Below are positions 1-9,101 of a DNA stretch of 41,675 bases, one piece after another. Location of the stretch: assembly GCA_018334695.1 (NCBI GenBank), contig JAGXLO010000010.1, positions 1 to 41,675 on the forward strand. The letters run 5' to 3'. How positions within the stretch are numbered: the first letter of the stretch is position 1; the number at the start of each line of letters is the position of its first letter. The translations under genes and the position numbers were made by a program. The notes under the pieces are model-generated. The model was not told the origin of the DNA. It did not search any database and saw only the letters and a list, made by a program, of their open reading frames with translations. The stretch is from Candidatus Cloacimonadota bacterium (GTDB lineage: Bacteria; Cloacimonadota; Cloacimonadia; JGIOTU-2).

Positions 1-755
1 CTATTGGAAATTATCACATTTGCCATTTTAAAACCGGCAAGATTGAATGTCTTGCTGGGAGCGGTAAGAGTGATTATGCGATCAGCAAAATCTGTTGACA
101 ATTTGGCAAGAGGATAATGCTTTACATCTGATAAAACAAAATCATAATGAATCTCATCAGATACAATTAACACATCATATTTTTTCGCCATCTCCCCTAT
201 TCTATGTAATTCATCCTTAGTCCAGACTCTACCTACAGGATTATGAGGACTGCAAAGGAGCATTATTTTTACATCTTGTGCCAACTTTTCTTCCAGATCG
301 GCAAAATCAATATAATATTTATTATCTTTTAAGAGGAGATTATTTTTTATCAGTTTTCTATCATTGATTTCAACAACTTCATGAAAAGGACCATAAACAG
401 GCGGTTGTATAAGGATTTTATCACCTTTTTGGGAAAAGGTTTGCAGAGCAATAGCTATAGCAGTAACAACTCCCGGGGTATTGAGGATCCAATCCTTTTT
501 TATCTCCCAGTTAAAGCGTTTTTTATTCCAATCGATTATTGCCTGATAGAATGAATTGGGACGATAGGTATAGCCAAATATATTATGTTCCAATCTTTCA
601 CGCAGGGCATCAACTACTTTATGGGAGCATTCCAGGTCCATGTCCGCCACCCAAAGCGGTATAACGTCAGAACTTCCCAGAAATTCTTTGGTTTTATCCC
701 ACTTAAAACTATTTGTATTACTTCTATCTGTCGGTTTATCAAAATCGTATTTCAT
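1..755 (-). CDS. PatB/MalY-type aminotransferase (C-S lyase), 3' end cut by window
   Basis: Pyridoxal-phosphate enzyme of aminotransferase fold type I, subclass MalY/PatB, whose members usually act as cystathionine beta-lyases or cysteine desulfhydrases. Reading the minus strand from ATG at 755 gives about 251 residues with no stop before the window edge. Visible marks are WVADMD near residue 36, CSPHNPVGR (substrate-carboxylate region), SDEIHYDF (PLP-pyridine aspartate) and SKTFNLAG, in which Lys235 is the expected PLP lysine. WVADMD and SDEIHYDF are typical of MalY/PatB rather than AspC. An AAGGA motif lies about 8 bases upstream of the ATG. It starts 42 bases after the transglutaminase gene on the same strand, so it is probably the third gene of the tldD operon. 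The exact substrate cannot be told; the C-terminal part is outside the window. Confidence 0.9.
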   Translation of the reverse strand, partial: MKYDFDKPTDRSNTNSFKWDKTKEFLGSSDVIPLWVADMDLECSHKVVDALRERLEHNIFGYTYRPNSFYQAIIDWNKKRFNWEIKKDWILNTPGVVTAIAIALQTFSQKGDKILIQPPVYGPFHEVVEINDRKLIKNNLLLKDNKYYIDFADLEEKLAQDVKIMLLCSPHNPVGRVWTKDELHRIGEMAKKYDVLIVSDEIHYDFVLSDVKHYPLAKLSTDFADRIITLTAPSKTFNLAGFKMANVIISN

Positions 756-797
756 TATTATCCTTTTTAAGTGCTCTTTGGGAGAAATCGTTGCTGT

Positions 798-2405
798 TTA
801 CCAAGTTATCAAACTATCTTCTTTAATTGTAAAGAGTTTGATTTTTTCGTCATCTTCTGGGTCGCGTTGTAGTTTGTATAGAGAATTTTTATAATATTTT
901 TCCAGGAGGAGAGAATCAGTTTGGGTAGTAGTATCAACTATTGTCTGCCAATCATCATTTGCCCAGATCAAAAGCTGAAATTGTTTTTCCGCCTCAATCT
1001 CCAGACCACCCGGAATTTTATTGAGTACAAAATCATTTTTGCATCTATCACGTAATTTTAGACTATCATTAGAAAAAATATGTATTTTTTTAACTTTGGA
1101 TAGCAATATGGGATTGGAAGCCGGAATTAATTCCCATTTAGGCTTACCTTCGTCATCGGTTAAAGAGTCACTCTCTCGGTAATACATGGGAAGATAGTTG
1201 ATAGCGGTTCCCATATCTTGGAAGCTGGCATTACCGGATGAATCAATAACAGCCCAGTCGATTGCTTTCCATTGATTTGAATTAAAAATTGCCAGATAGG
1301 CAAAGCGATTTTGTGGTTTTAGATATTCAATATCTATATCTGCTGTTTCTGTGTAAGCCGGAGTCACATCACGGAAATTATTTCCACTAAGCCAGGCAGG
1401 TGCTTTTTCATTTTCTGATAATTTTTCTGCAAGAGTATTTTCTGCTTTAAAAAACAGTTTACGATAAACTTTGGCAACTGGCTTTCCCAGTGAATACTCG
1501 CCCGGGTCCGCTTCTGCACCCATAAAAGGAATTGCTTTATCTTCTCCCAAAATTAAGGCATTCCAGGCGTGATTATTTGAACGATTGGGCCAGTGGGGTG
1601 TGTAATCGCTAGTAACAGCCAAACCGTTGGCTCGCATGGCATAGATGGTAAAATTAGTCATATCCTCGCATCTACCGGCACCTGTTTCCAGCATTTCTGG
1701 CAAACCTTGATCCGTGGGATGCATGTAATAAACATCTTTAAATTTAAACATCTCTCGACATTTTTGATTTATTTTGTTGGCGAGGGTAAGCGGGTCTGAA
1801 ATCGTATCACGCATAGAAGCAAACTTTTCCCAGAAATAGGTGCGCCAGTCTGAAAGCGGTTCCGAAGATCCTCTATAAGGTAAAATAAACTCCAGAAATG
1901 TCTGCCAGCCTAAATTCTGTGTCCAGGCTAGAGTGTTGTAAGCTTGGAAAGCGAGGTCGATATTATCGATTAGCAAATCAGCAGAAATAGTTTCCGCATC
2001 TTTTTCTTCCAGCACTTTATCCCACTTGAGCTCTCCTCTTTCTACTTCCACAGAATCCAAAAAATCTTTAATCTGATGATAGTTATCGTAATCCAGCACA
2101 TTATATTTGATTTGATTATCAAGAGAATCAAAAATACCTACTTCTACATATTTGTGATTCTTCATATTTGCGATGAGAAAACTGGCTGCTTCCAATTTTT
2201 TGGGATCATTTTGGTAATGAGCTAATACTTGCAGCAATTCATTTTTGTTATCTCCAGCAGCTTGCAATGTTTTTTCTATATCAGCTCTGTATTTTTGAGG
2301 GGAATTTTGTATCAATTCTTGTGTATCATATTTTTGTAAAACACTACAAGCTGTTAGAATAATAGAAATTAAAATTATTGCAATAAATTTGTTCCTGATT
2401 TGCAT
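798..2405 (-). CDS. Transglutaminase-like lipoprotein
   Basis: Predicted exported lipoprotein of about 535 residues with a papain-like transglutaminase core. The N-terminus has a hydrophobic segment ending in LTAC, a lipobox that would lipidate Cys20. The core shows GAGRCEDM with Cys246 as likely nucleophile and NNHAWN with His279 as likely general base, the usual Cys-His order of bacterial transglutaminase-like domains. These act as amidases, proteases or cross-linking enzymes, so the reaction is open. The C-terminal third looks beta-rich and I do not recognise it. An upstream in-frame start at 2426 exists, but AAGGAG precedes the ATG at 2405 at good spacing and the signal sequence begins there, so I chose 2405. 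The tldD stop lies 24 bases upstream, indicating co-transcription. Confidence 0.87.
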   Translation of the reverse strand: MQIRNKFIAIILISIILTACSVLQKYDTQELIQNSPQKYRADIEKTLQAAGDNKNELLQVLAHYQNDPKKLEAASFLIANMKNHKYVEVGIFDSLDNQIKYNVLDYDNYHQIKDFLDSVEVERGELKWDKVLEEKDAETISADLLIDNIDLAFQAYNTLAWTQNLGWQTFLEFILPYRGSSEPLSDWRTYFWEKFASMRDTISDPLTLANKINQKCREMFKFKDVYYMHPTDQGLPEMLETGAGRCEDMTNFTIYAMRANGLAVTSDYTPHWPNRSNNHAWNALILGEDKAIPFMGAEADPGEYSLGKPVAKVYRKLFFKAENTLAEKLSENEKAPAWLSGNNFRDVTPAYTETADIDIEYLKPQNRFAYLAIFNSNQWKAIDWAVIDSSGNASFQDMGTAINYLPMYYRESDSLTDDEGKPKWELIPASNPILLSKVKKIHIFSNDSLKLRDRCKNDFVLNKIPGGLEIEAEKQFQLLIWANDDWQTIVDTTTQTDSLLLEKYYKNSLYKLQRDPEDDEKIKLFTIKEDSLITW

Positions 2406-2429
2406 AATTTCTGCTCCTTGAAACATTTT

Positions 2430-3875
2430 TTATTTATCTACACCAACTGTGACATTACGAAAACGAGCCGGTGCGGCACCGTGTGAGATTTCTGCTGTTT
2501 GTCCGGGTTGTCCTTTTCCACAGTTTGGAACACCCCAGAGCTGCCATTCTTCCTGACCGCAAATAGCATCGCAGCTTTGCCAGAATTGCGGAGTTATTCC
2601 TTGATAAGTAGCATTTTTTACCATTTTCGTTTTTTTACCGTTTTTAATTTCCCAGCCGATTTCCGTAGAAAACTGGAAGTTAAGTCGACGTTGGTCTATG
2701 CTCCAGCTTTTATTACATTCCACAAACAAGCCATCTTTGGTATCTGCTATTAAATCATCCAGGCTGCCTTGATGCGGCATCAAAGAAATATTTATCATTC
2801 TTATCATGGGAATATTATTAAAGCCATCGGCTCGATTGCAGCCTCTACTGTGATTTTCATCGACAACATGTGCTAATTCACGGTTGGTAAGGTACATTTT
2901 ATACAAGCCCTGCTGAATAATATGATAGCGTTGTGCTCGTACTCCGTCGTCATCATAGCCAAAGGTAGCCAGTCCAGTGGGAAGGGTTGCATCAGCCACA
3001 ATATTTACGAGGGATGAACCGTAGTGAAAGTCTTTGTATAAATCGGTGGTAACAAAACTGCGCCCGGCATAGTTAGCTTCCATGCCAATAACTCTATCCA
3101 GTTCAGAGGGATGTCCTATAGATTCGTGGATTTGCAGAGCCAGCTGTCCACTTCCGATGATAAGATCTTTTTCGCCCTGCGGACATTCGTCTGCAGAAAG
3201 CAAAGCAATAGCTTCTTCTCTTACTCTCTCTGCATTTTCTTTAAGCGGCATACCCAGAATTAATTCATAGCCCATCTGAGAATGTTGTCCACCGTGAGAC
3301 TGAGGATAGGATCTGGTCTGTACCTGGTCTCCTTCTACTGCTGTAGCGGAAAAACCGCAGCCACTTCTGAGCATATTTTGTTCAATAAAAGAGCCTTCTG
3401 AGCTGGCAAACCATTGATGTTCGTTCCAGAAACTCATAAATGAATGCGCAATTTTTATCCTATCGTCTTGGCGCAAAATCTTATCTATTTGCATTAGGAG
3501 CGAAAGCTTTTCGTCCATGGGAACCTGGAAGGGGTCAACCAGGTAAGGTGAGGTCCAGATATCGTTATGCACAGGTTCCGGAGCCAGTTTAACGCTTCCT
3601 TTCCTGACTTTTGCCGAAGCTTTTGCCACTTGCACTGCTTTTTTTGCAACTTTTCTTATTTCCCTGCCCGATAAATCCGAACTGGAGGCAAATCCCAAGG
3701 CACCGTTTGCTATAACTCTGATACCAAAACCCAGGGTTGTGGAGTTATCCAACCTTTCGTTCTCCCCGTTTTTTATATCTATGCGCTGCTTCCTGGATTC
3801 TATTATGCGAATATCTCCGTAAGAAGCTCCTGCTTTTTTTATAGTTTTAAGAGCCAATTTTATAAATTTTTTCAT
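2430..3875 (-). CDS. tldD: TldD family metallopeptidase
   Basis: TldD/PmbA family protein of 481 residues, the normal length. The zinc-binding HExxxH motif is seen as HESIGH at residues 250-255, followed by PSELDR, typical of TldD; the glycine-rich C-terminal region is also family-like. In Enterobacteria TldD pairs with TldE (PmbA) and degrades unfolded or modified peptides such as microcin B17 precursor and CcdA. HExxxH identifies the catalytic TldD-type subunit. No partner TldE gene is in this window. The start is supported by GGAAGGGAA just upstream of the ATG. It heads an operon with the transglutaminase-like lipoprotein and the PatB/MalY enzyme. A TTGACA -35 candidate lies about 55 bases upstream. 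Confidence 0.93.
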   Translation of the reverse strand: MKKFIKLALKTIKKAGASYGDIRIIESRKQRIDIKNGENERLDNSTTLGFGIRVIANGALGFASSSDLSGREIRKVAKKAVQVAKASAKVRKGSVKLAPEPVHNDIWTSPYLVDPFQVPMDEKLSLLMQIDKILRQDDRIKIAHSFMSFWNEHQWFASSEGSFIEQNMLRSGCGFSATAVEGDQVQTRSYPQSHGGQHSQMGYELILGMPLKENAERVREEAIALLSADECPQGEKDLIIGSGQLALQIHESIGHPSELDRVIGMEANYAGRSFVTTDLYKDFHYGSSLVNIVADATLPTGLATFGYDDDGVRAQRYHIIQQGLYKMYLTNRELAHVVDENHSRGCNRADGFNNIPMIRMINISLMPHQGSLDDLIADTKDGLFVECNKSWSIDQRRLNFQFSTEIGWEIKNGKKTKMVKNATYQGITPQFWQSCDAICGQEEWQLWGVPNCGKGQPGQTAEISHGAAPARFRNVTVGVDK

Positions 3876-3929
3876 TTTGGATTCCCTTCCATTAAAATTT
3901 TTTCAATGCTGGTTTAATATTATTTATGA

Positions 3930-3935
3930 TGTCAA
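3930..3935 (-). promoter_or_regulatory. Candidate -35 box of the tldD operon
   Basis: A perfect TTGACA on the minus strand, about 55 bases upstream of the tldD start. No good TATAAT-like sequence is present at 16-18 bases spacing. It is supported mainly because the same hexamer sits at similar distances ahead of other transcription units in the window. Confidence 0.4.
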
Positions 3936-3961
3936 TAAAATAGGAATTTATGTAAAAAATA

Positions 3962-6007
3962 TCACTTAAGCAAAATCATCCTTTCTGTTGCGCTATGATC
4001 TCCTGATACCACTTTATAAAAATAGATACCTGATTTAATATCTTGTGCATCCCAAACAATTGAGACTTCCTGACTGTGTGAAGGGGAGACGGGGAGAGTT
4101 TTAATTTTTTCACCTTTGGTATTGTAAATAAAAATTTTTAGGTTTTCTGTGTGGTCTTTGTTTAAGTTGAAAGAAATCGTTGTGCTCTCTGCAAATGGAT
4201 TGGGATAATTGCTTAAATTAATTTTTGTCTGGTTATTTGGTTCCGGCTCAACATCCAGGTTATTGAATGATATATTCATACTGGCAGAGGATTCATTGCC
4301 GGAGGCATCATGGGCAATGACTTCCAGAATATAATCTCCATCTGCAAAATCTTCTGTATCAAAATTCTCATATTGGTCATCTTCTGTAATAGTTGAATCA
4401 CCATCTGAGTTGGTAATTATATGATAGTATTCCCTTTCATCATAATTCCCTATGGAATAGCAGGTTGCGTCTCTGGAATAGATAGTGTAAAGGATAACAT
4501 CTTCCCAGGAACCGTTAATGTAGGTATCCAGAGGAAAATCATAACTGTAGGAAAATTTTTCGTATATGGTATTATCAGGCTCGTTTACCGAATGTAATTT
4601 GAAACTTAGATCATGCACATCTATTCTCCAGGAGGAATTAGCAATATCATGGCATTTAGCAATTATATCTATTTCACCTTGCAGATTATCCGGATCCTGG
4701 TAATTTCCGGAGTTATCCCGAAAGGCAAAAAGGTTATTGTTATAGGCATTTTCAAATACCGGTCCAGTAAAATCCACCATATTCGTCACATCGTACAAAA
4801 CATCATCTATGGACCACCAGTTGCCATTCCAGGTAGCACCAGAGCATTCCACTCTGGCAAAATGTATGTGCGTAAAATCATAATATCCCCAGGGGTAGAG
4901 AGTTCCAATCTGCTGCCCCGCTTCTACATAATCCCCTACCGAAACAGTTATTGAGTTGTAATTCAAGTGAGCATACAGATATCCCTCTGACTCAGCTGCA
5001 GTATCTTCATTACTTATAGCCACGCGCCAGTAAGCAGAACCCCCGGTAGTTAAAACAGCTTTTACATAGCCATCTTGAACAGCATAAACAGCCTCATAGT
5101 CATCGCCCAGAAAATCTACACCGGGATGCAGGTAAGGGGAGCTACCGTATTGCTGGATCTCTCCGTAGCTATTGCCTATGGGATAAGTTTTGTTGGGTTG
5201 AGAGTAATCAAGCGGAGCATGAATAGGATCCGGAGTTTTGTTTTCTAAAAATGAAAACGGTTTTTCATTGATTTTTGCAAAATCACTCAAGTTATCTGTC
5301 CTGTATAATTTAAATAAATAAGCTTGCTCTGTTTTTTCACGCACAACACAGTATAAATTGTTATTTACAATCTTTGCTTCAAATATCTTATTTTGGAAGT
5401 TGTGAAGCATTTTAAAATTCTCATTCTCAAACGTATAAATGCTTGATCCGTCAAAAATCAAGGGTTTTTGGCGATATAAAAGAAGAGATGTAGGGAATTC
5501 ATCCATTACCTGTGATTGCTTTTTGTAATTGAGGGAAGAGTTATTTACCTTAAAATATAGAGGATTCCCCTTATTGTCTATCATAAACTTTATTGATTCA
5601 GGATACTTTTTTTTCTTTAAATTTTTAGAATCAAACACCAGTAGATTTTGTCCATCAAAAAAAGAAATATATTTTTTATTTTGAGAAATTTTTAAATTTA
5701 TTACGTTGGCGAATTCCTGATAAAATTTCTGTTTCCCCATTTTATTATAGATTCTTAATTGAGTGGGTACATTTTCTTGTATGGTAGTAAGAGTTAGATA
5801 TCCATTTTCTATATCATATATGGAATTTCCTGTAAATATGTGATTTTCATATTCGATTTTGTATATGTCATTTTCCATAAAATATTCAATATCTTTTTGG
5901 GTTTTTTCAAAATCCAGATGCCCATATTTATTGAGATGAACTGCCTTTGCCTGCAGCACAACAGTCATAATCAGACAAATCATTATTAATAATAAACCTT
6001 TTTTCAT
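3962..6007 (-). CDS. Secreted M23 family peptidase with C-terminal T9SS-type sorting domain
   Basis: Large exported protein of 681 residues. Order of parts: signal peptide (basic start, hydrophobic stretch, AKA near residue 22); an unrecognised beta-rich region to about 260, possibly propeller-like; an M23 (LytM/peptidase_M23) core at about 275-390; an Ig-like region; and a C-terminal 85-residue domain starting near NYPNPF and ending RMILLK, which resembles the type A sorting signal of type IX secretion or FlgD-like tails. M23 zinc ligands are visible as HPGVD (His294, Asp298), a later histidine in YAHLNYN, and the HxH-like THIHF. M23 enzymes cut peptidoglycan cross-bridges or glycine-rich peptides. 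Three tandem start codons (GTG, ATG, ATG) exist; I chose 6007 because AAAGGAG is best spaced for it. Divergent from kdsD. Confidence 0.87.
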   Translation of the reverse strand: MKKGLLLIMICLIMTVVLQAKAVHLNKYGHLDFEKTQKDIEYFMENDIYKIEYENHIFTGNSIYDIENGYLTLTTIQENVPTQLRIYNKMGKQKFYQEFANVINLKISQNKKYISFFDGQNLLVFDSKNLKKKKYPESIKFMIDNKGNPLYFKVNNSSLNYKKQSQVMDEFPTSLLLYRQKPLIFDGSSIYTFENENFKMLHNFQNKIFEAKIVNNNLYCVVREKTEQAYLFKLYRTDNLSDFAKINEKPFSFLENKTPDPIHAPLDYSQPNKTYPIGNSYGEIQQYGSSPYLHPGVDFLGDDYEAVYAVQDGYVKAVLTTGGSAYWRVAISNEDTAAESEGYLYAHLNYNSITVSVGDYVEAGQQIGTLYPWGYYDFTHIHFARVECSGATWNGNWWSIDDVLYDVTNMVDFTGPVFENAYNNNLFAFRDNSGNYQDPDNLQGEIDIIAKCHDIANSSWRIDVHDLSFKLHSVNEPDNTIYEKFSYSYDFPLDTYINGSWEDVILYTIYSRDATCYSIGNYDEREYYHIITNSDGDSTITEDDQYENFDTEDFADGDYILEVIAHDASGNESSASMNISFNNLDVEPEPNNQTKINLSNYPNPFAESTTISFNLNKDHTENLKIFIYNTKGEKIKTLPVSPSHSQEVSIVWDAQDIKSGIYFYKVVSGDHSATERMILLK

Positions 6008-6053
6008 CATCACTCCTTTTGATATTTATGAAATGCCCCCAAATTCTATTATT

Positions 6054-6059
6054 TGTCAA
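6054..6059 (-). promoter_or_regulatory. Candidate -35 box for the M23 peptidase gene
   Basis: A perfect TTGACA on the minus strand, 47 bases upstream of the chosen start. There is no convincing -10 hexamer at 17 bases spacing. It lies in the 128-base divergent gap shared with kdsD. Confidence 0.38.
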
Positions 6060-6080
6060 GTAAAGTAAAATTCGAAATAT

Positions 6081-6086
6081 TTGACT
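6081..6086 (+). promoter_or_regulatory. Candidate -35 box for kdsD-argF
   Basis: TTGACT on the plus strand, 50 bases upstream of the kdsD start. A weak -10 candidate, TTAAAG, follows after 17 bases at 6104-6109. Evidence is position and partial consensus only. Confidence 0.33.
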
Positions 6087-6135
6087 GAAAATTTCGCATT
6101 TAGTTAAAGAGTAAACAAACAGGATTGAGGTGCCC

Positions 6136-7119
6136 ATGGCTATAAAAGAAGAAATAAAAAGCATTTTAGAGAAGGAAGCGCAGGCTATTAGCGAAATTTC
6201 CTATCGTGTTTCTGACAATGTAGAGAAAGCAATTGAAATAATCAGCATCTGTAAAGGCAAAATTGTCTTAACAGGTATGGGAAAAACAGGAATCATTGCT
6301 CGCAAAATTTCTGCTACTTTAGCCAGTACCGGAACCTCTTCTATTTATCTGCATCCGGCGGAAGCCATACACGGTGATTTGGGTATGGTATCCCAGGAGG
6401 ATGTAGTCATGATGATCTCAAACAGCGGAGAAACCAAAGAACTTATTGAGATTCTGCCTTATTTTAAGACCCATAAAAACAAAATTATCTGCCTTACCGG
6501 GAATACAAAATCCACTCTGGCAAGCTCCGGTGATGTTATTATCGATATTTCCGTTTCCAGAGATATGGAACCTCTGGGTCTTGTTCCCATGGCTAGTACT
6601 ACTGCTGCCTTGAGCATGGGCAATGCCATCTGTACAATAATCTTACAGCAGAAAAATTTTAAAAAAAGAGATTTTGCCCTGCGTCATCCCGGAGGCTCTA
6701 TTGGAAAGAGGCTACTCATTAAGGTAAAAGATTTAATGCATGCCGGAGAGGAAAATCCGGTTATCACTAATGACAAAAATCTAAAGGAAGCGATCATGGT
6801 TATGACTTCCAAGGGATTGGGCAGTGTGAGCGTTGTAAATAGACAGAATAAGTTGGTTGGAATAATAACCGACGGAGATCTTAGACGCATCCTACAGGCG
6901 CATGAAAATCCCCTGTGGCATAACATTACAGATTTGATGACAAAAGATCCTAAGTCAATTACCCCAAATACGCATGGTATTGATGCTATTGAAATTATGG
7001 AAAAGTACAAGATTACCATGCTGCCTGTTGTTAACAAAGATTACGAACCTATAGCAATGCTGCATATGCATGACCTTATAAAAGCTGGCATTGTAGAAAA
7101 TAATACAGATAAGGAGTAA
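6136..7119 (+). CDS. kdsD: D-arabinose-5-phosphate isomerase (KpsF/GutQ family)
   Basis: Converts D-ribulose-5-phosphate to D-arabinose-5-phosphate, the first step of Kdo synthesis, in the cytoplasm. The 327-residue protein has an N-terminal SIS sugar-isomerase domain (about 30-170) followed by two CBS domains (about 200-325), the usual KdsD/KpsF/GutQ layout and length. Diagnostic stretches are [15 protein letters not shown] (sugar-phosphate binding), [10 protein letters not shown] and [10 protein letters not shown]. The frame is open from a GTG at 6130, but GAGG just upstream of the ATG at 6136 fits that start better. It is followed after 5 bases by argF. KdsA, KdsC and KdsB are elsewhere in the window, so the isomerase probably serves LPS rather than a capsule. 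Confidence 0.95.
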   Translation: MAIKEEIKSILEKEAQAISEISYRVSDNVEKAIEIISICKGKIVLTGMGKTGIIARKISATLASTGTSSIYLHPAEAIHGDLGMVSQEDVVMMISNSGETKELIEILPYFKTHKNKIICLTGNTKSTLASSGDVIIDISVSRDMEPLGLVPMASTTAALSMGNAICTIILQQKNFKKRDFALRHPGGSIGKRLLIKVKDLMHAGEENPVITNDKNLKEAIMVMTSKGLGSVSVVNRQNKLVGIITDGDLRRILQAHENPLWHNITDLMTKDPKSITPNTHGIDAIEIMEKYKITMLPVVNKDYEPIAMLHMHDLIKAGIVENNTDKE

Positions 7120-7124
7120 ATTAT

Positions 7125-8096
7125 ATGATTAAATTGGATAGAAAAGACTTTTTGACCCTAAAAGATTTCACTAAACAGGAAATTGAAGATCTTATAGATT
7201 ATTCAATTGAATTAAAAGAGCAAAAAAGTGCCGGTGAACTAAAGCAAAAACTCAAAAATAAGAATATCGCTTTACTTTTTGAAAAATCATCTACCAGAAC
7301 AAGATGTGCTTTTGTAACGGCAGCCTTTAACGAAGGGGCTAATCCTGAGTTTTTGGGTAAAAATGATATACAATTTGGCAAAAAAGAAACCACCAAGGAC
7401 ACGGCACGTGTTTTAGGTAGAATGTTTGACGGTATCGGATTTCGGGGATTTAAACACGAAACAGTAGAGACTCTGGCAGAATATTCCGGTGTTCCTGTAT
7501 GGAATGGACTTACTGAAAAATTTCATCCTACCCAGATTCTGGCTGATTTTATGACTGTGAAAGAAAATTTTGGTAAAATTGCGGGAACTAAATTTGCTTA
7601 TGTGGGTGACGGTAGAAATAATATGGCAAATTCATTGATGATAGGAGCAGCAAAAGTTGGTATGGATTTTAGAATAATTGCTCCTGAATCTCTATTCCCC
7701 TCTCAGGAACTGGTTTCTTTGTGCGAACAGTATGCCACCCAGAGTGGAGCAAGTATAACTCTTACCGAAAATATAGAACAAGGGGTAAAAGGTGCTGATG
7801 TTATTTATACGGATGTATGGGCTTCCATGGGAGAAGAAGCAAAAATACCGGAAAGAATCAAATTGCTAAAACCATATAAAATTACAAGAGAAATGCTTGC
7901 TCTCACTGGAAATCCCGATGTAATCTTTATGCATTGTCTACCTTCATTCCATAATTTGGAAACTGAAGTCTCGAAAAAATATTCCGAAATCTGTGAAGTA
8001 GAAGAAGAAGTTTTTGAGAGTGAAAATTCCAAAGTATTTGACGAAGCAGAAAACAGACTCTGGACCATTGAAGCGGTTATGGTTGCTACGAGTTAA
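7125..8096 (+). CDS. argF: Ornithine carbamoyltransferase
   Basis: Transfers the carbamoyl group from carbamoyl phosphate to ornithine, giving citrulline. At 323 residues it has family length and all signature sites: SSTRTR at 55-60 (carbamoyl-phosphate binding), FHPTQ at 133-137, and MHCLPSFHN near 268-276, whose HCLP cysteine distinguishes ornithine from aspartate transcarbamoylases. Sequence alone does not separate the anabolic (ArgF) from the catabolic (ArcB) role, and no other arginine gene is adjacent. The ribosome-binding site AAGGAG overlaps the kdsD stop, so the two genes are translated from one message. A hairpin terminator follows within 30 bases of the stop. Confidence 0.93.
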   Translation: MIKLDRKDFLTLKDFTKQEIEDLIDYSIELKEQKSAGELKQKLKNKNIALLFEKSSTRTRCAFVTAAFNEGANPEFLGKNDIQFGKKETTKDTARVLGRMFDGIGFRGFKHETVETLAEYSGVPVWNGLTEKFHPTQILADFMTVKENFGKIAGTKFAYVGDGRNNMANSLMIGAAKVGMDFRIIAPESLFPSQELVSLCEQYATQSGASITLTENIEQGVKGADVIYTDVWASMGEEAKIPERIKLLKPYKITREMLALTGNPDVIFMHCLPSFHNLETEVSKKYSEICEVEEEVFESENSKVFDEAENRLWTIEAVMVATS

Positions 8097-8122
8097 TTTC
8101 TTATTGCAAAATATATTCTAAG

Positions 8123-8160
8123 AAGCCGCATTTCAGTGTGGCTTTTTTTATTTTTTTTCA
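8123..8160 (+). terminator. Rho-independent terminator after argF
   Basis: An 8-bp stem, AAGCCGCA and TGTGGCTT with one G-U pair, closes a 6-base loop (TTTCAG). It is followed by a long T-rich tail interrupted by one A and ending near 8158. Position, 26 bases after the argF stop, fits the end of the kdsD-argF unit. Confidence 0.85.
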
Positions 8161-8335
8161 GCATGGTCAACTTGCTTCTAATATAACCCCAAAAACCCTT
8201 AGGGATAAGAAAGCTAGTAAAACTGATATAGTAGCTGTTTTGCTGGGTACTGTGCTTGTAAATAAGAAAACGGCTCAAACTATAAGATTAGATATTGATT
8301 TATTCAAGGATTTAGCTGATAAAATCATCAACTAG
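8161..8335 (+). other. Open stretch without a credible start; possible gene remnant
   Basis: A reading frame of about 58 codons runs to a TAG at 8333-8335. Its only upstream start is a GTG inside the argF terminator stem and no ribosome-binding site is visible. The predicted residues after the T-run look protein-like (mixed charged and aliphatic, for example DIVAVLLGTVLVNKK), which could mean a decayed gene tail, but I recognise no family. With the following 79 bases, this is all the 318-base gap between argF and the zinc peptidase holds apart from the terminator and a promoter candidate. Confidence 0.25.
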
Positions 8336-8357
8336 CTAATATGCACATCCTAAGGAC

Positions 8358-8363
8358 TTGACA
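8358..8363 (+). promoter_or_regulatory. Candidate -35 box for the zinc peptidase gene
   Basis: A perfect TTGACA, 52 bases upstream of the start codon. The sequence 17 bases downstream is AATTTA, a poor -10 match, so only the -35 half is convincing. Confidence 0.42.
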
Positions 8364-8414
8364 ATTGTCGCTTTGGGTCGAATTTATTTTAAAAAATTAA
8401 ACATGTGAGGAAAA

Positions 8415-9095
8415 ATGTTCTTTTTTGACCCAACCTTCTTGTTAATAATACCTGTTTTAATATTATCTTTTTATGCCCAAAATAAAGTAAAGAGCAATTA
8501 TAATAAATTTAACAAAATCAAAAACTCAGCCGGGCTTAGTGGCTCTGAAGTAGCAAAAAAAATATTAAATAGGAATGGTTTAAGCAATATAAAAATTCAA
8601 AAAACAGAAGGAACTCTTACGGATCATTTCAATCCAAGGGAAAAGGTAGTAAATCTTTCCGAAGAAGTATATAGTAAACCTTCAGTTTCATCTATAAGCA
8701 TTGCTGCTCATGAGGCGGGACACGTGCTACAGCATCAAGCCGATTATGTGCCGTTAAAAATCAGAAATTCCATTTTACCTGTAGCTAGCTTTGGATCCAA
8801 AGCTGCTTTCCCCTTATTTTTAGTTGGCTTCTTATTTCAAACAAACTTTTTGATGGATATCGGAATAATATTTTTTGCAGGTGCCTTATTGTTTCATCTT
8901 GCTACCCTACCTGTAGAATTTAATGCTTCCAATCGAGCTTATGCTGAATTATCTAATGGAATAATAGTTGATAAAGACGAATTGCAGGGCACAAAAAAAG
9001 TTTTGAATGCTGCAGCTTTAACCTATGTTGCATCTACTCTTATGGCACTGGTGCAGCTACTGAGATTGCTGATTTTAAGAGGATATAGAGATTAA
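8415..9095 (+). CDS. Membrane zinc metallopeptidase (YugP-like, Zn_peptidase_2 family)
   Basis: Integral membrane protein of 226 residues with the zinc site HEAGH at 99-103. Hydrophobic segments near 6-22, 125-145, 148-168 and 205-222 place it in the inner membrane. The layout (short N-terminal anchor, cytosol-facing or membrane-edge HExxH, LPVEFNAS motif near 183) matches the widespread YugP/Zn_peptidase_2 family, whose physiological substrate is unknown. LPVEFNASNRA is characteristic, and its glutamate may be the third zinc ligand by analogy. The start follows GAGGA at 5-6 bases spacing. It is a single-gene unit, convergent with gpsA only 6 bases away. Confidence 0.9.
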   Translation: MFFFDPTFLLIIPVLILSFYAQNKVKSNYNKFNKIKNSAGLSGSEVAKKILNRNGLSNIKIQKTEGTLTDHFNPREKVVNLSEEVYSKPSVSSISIAAHEAGHVLQHQADYVPLKIRNSILPVASFGSKAAFPLFLVGFLFQTNFLMDIGIIFFAGALLFHLATLPVEFNASNRAYAELSNGIIVDKDELQGTKKVLNAAALTYVASTLMALVQLLRLLILRGYRD

Positions 9096-9101
9096 ATCAT
9101 C

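Noticed and set aside
5928..6164. 78-codon minus-strand frame overlapping the M23 gene start and kdsD
   Set aside because: It overlaps two well-supported genes and lacks any domain resemblance.
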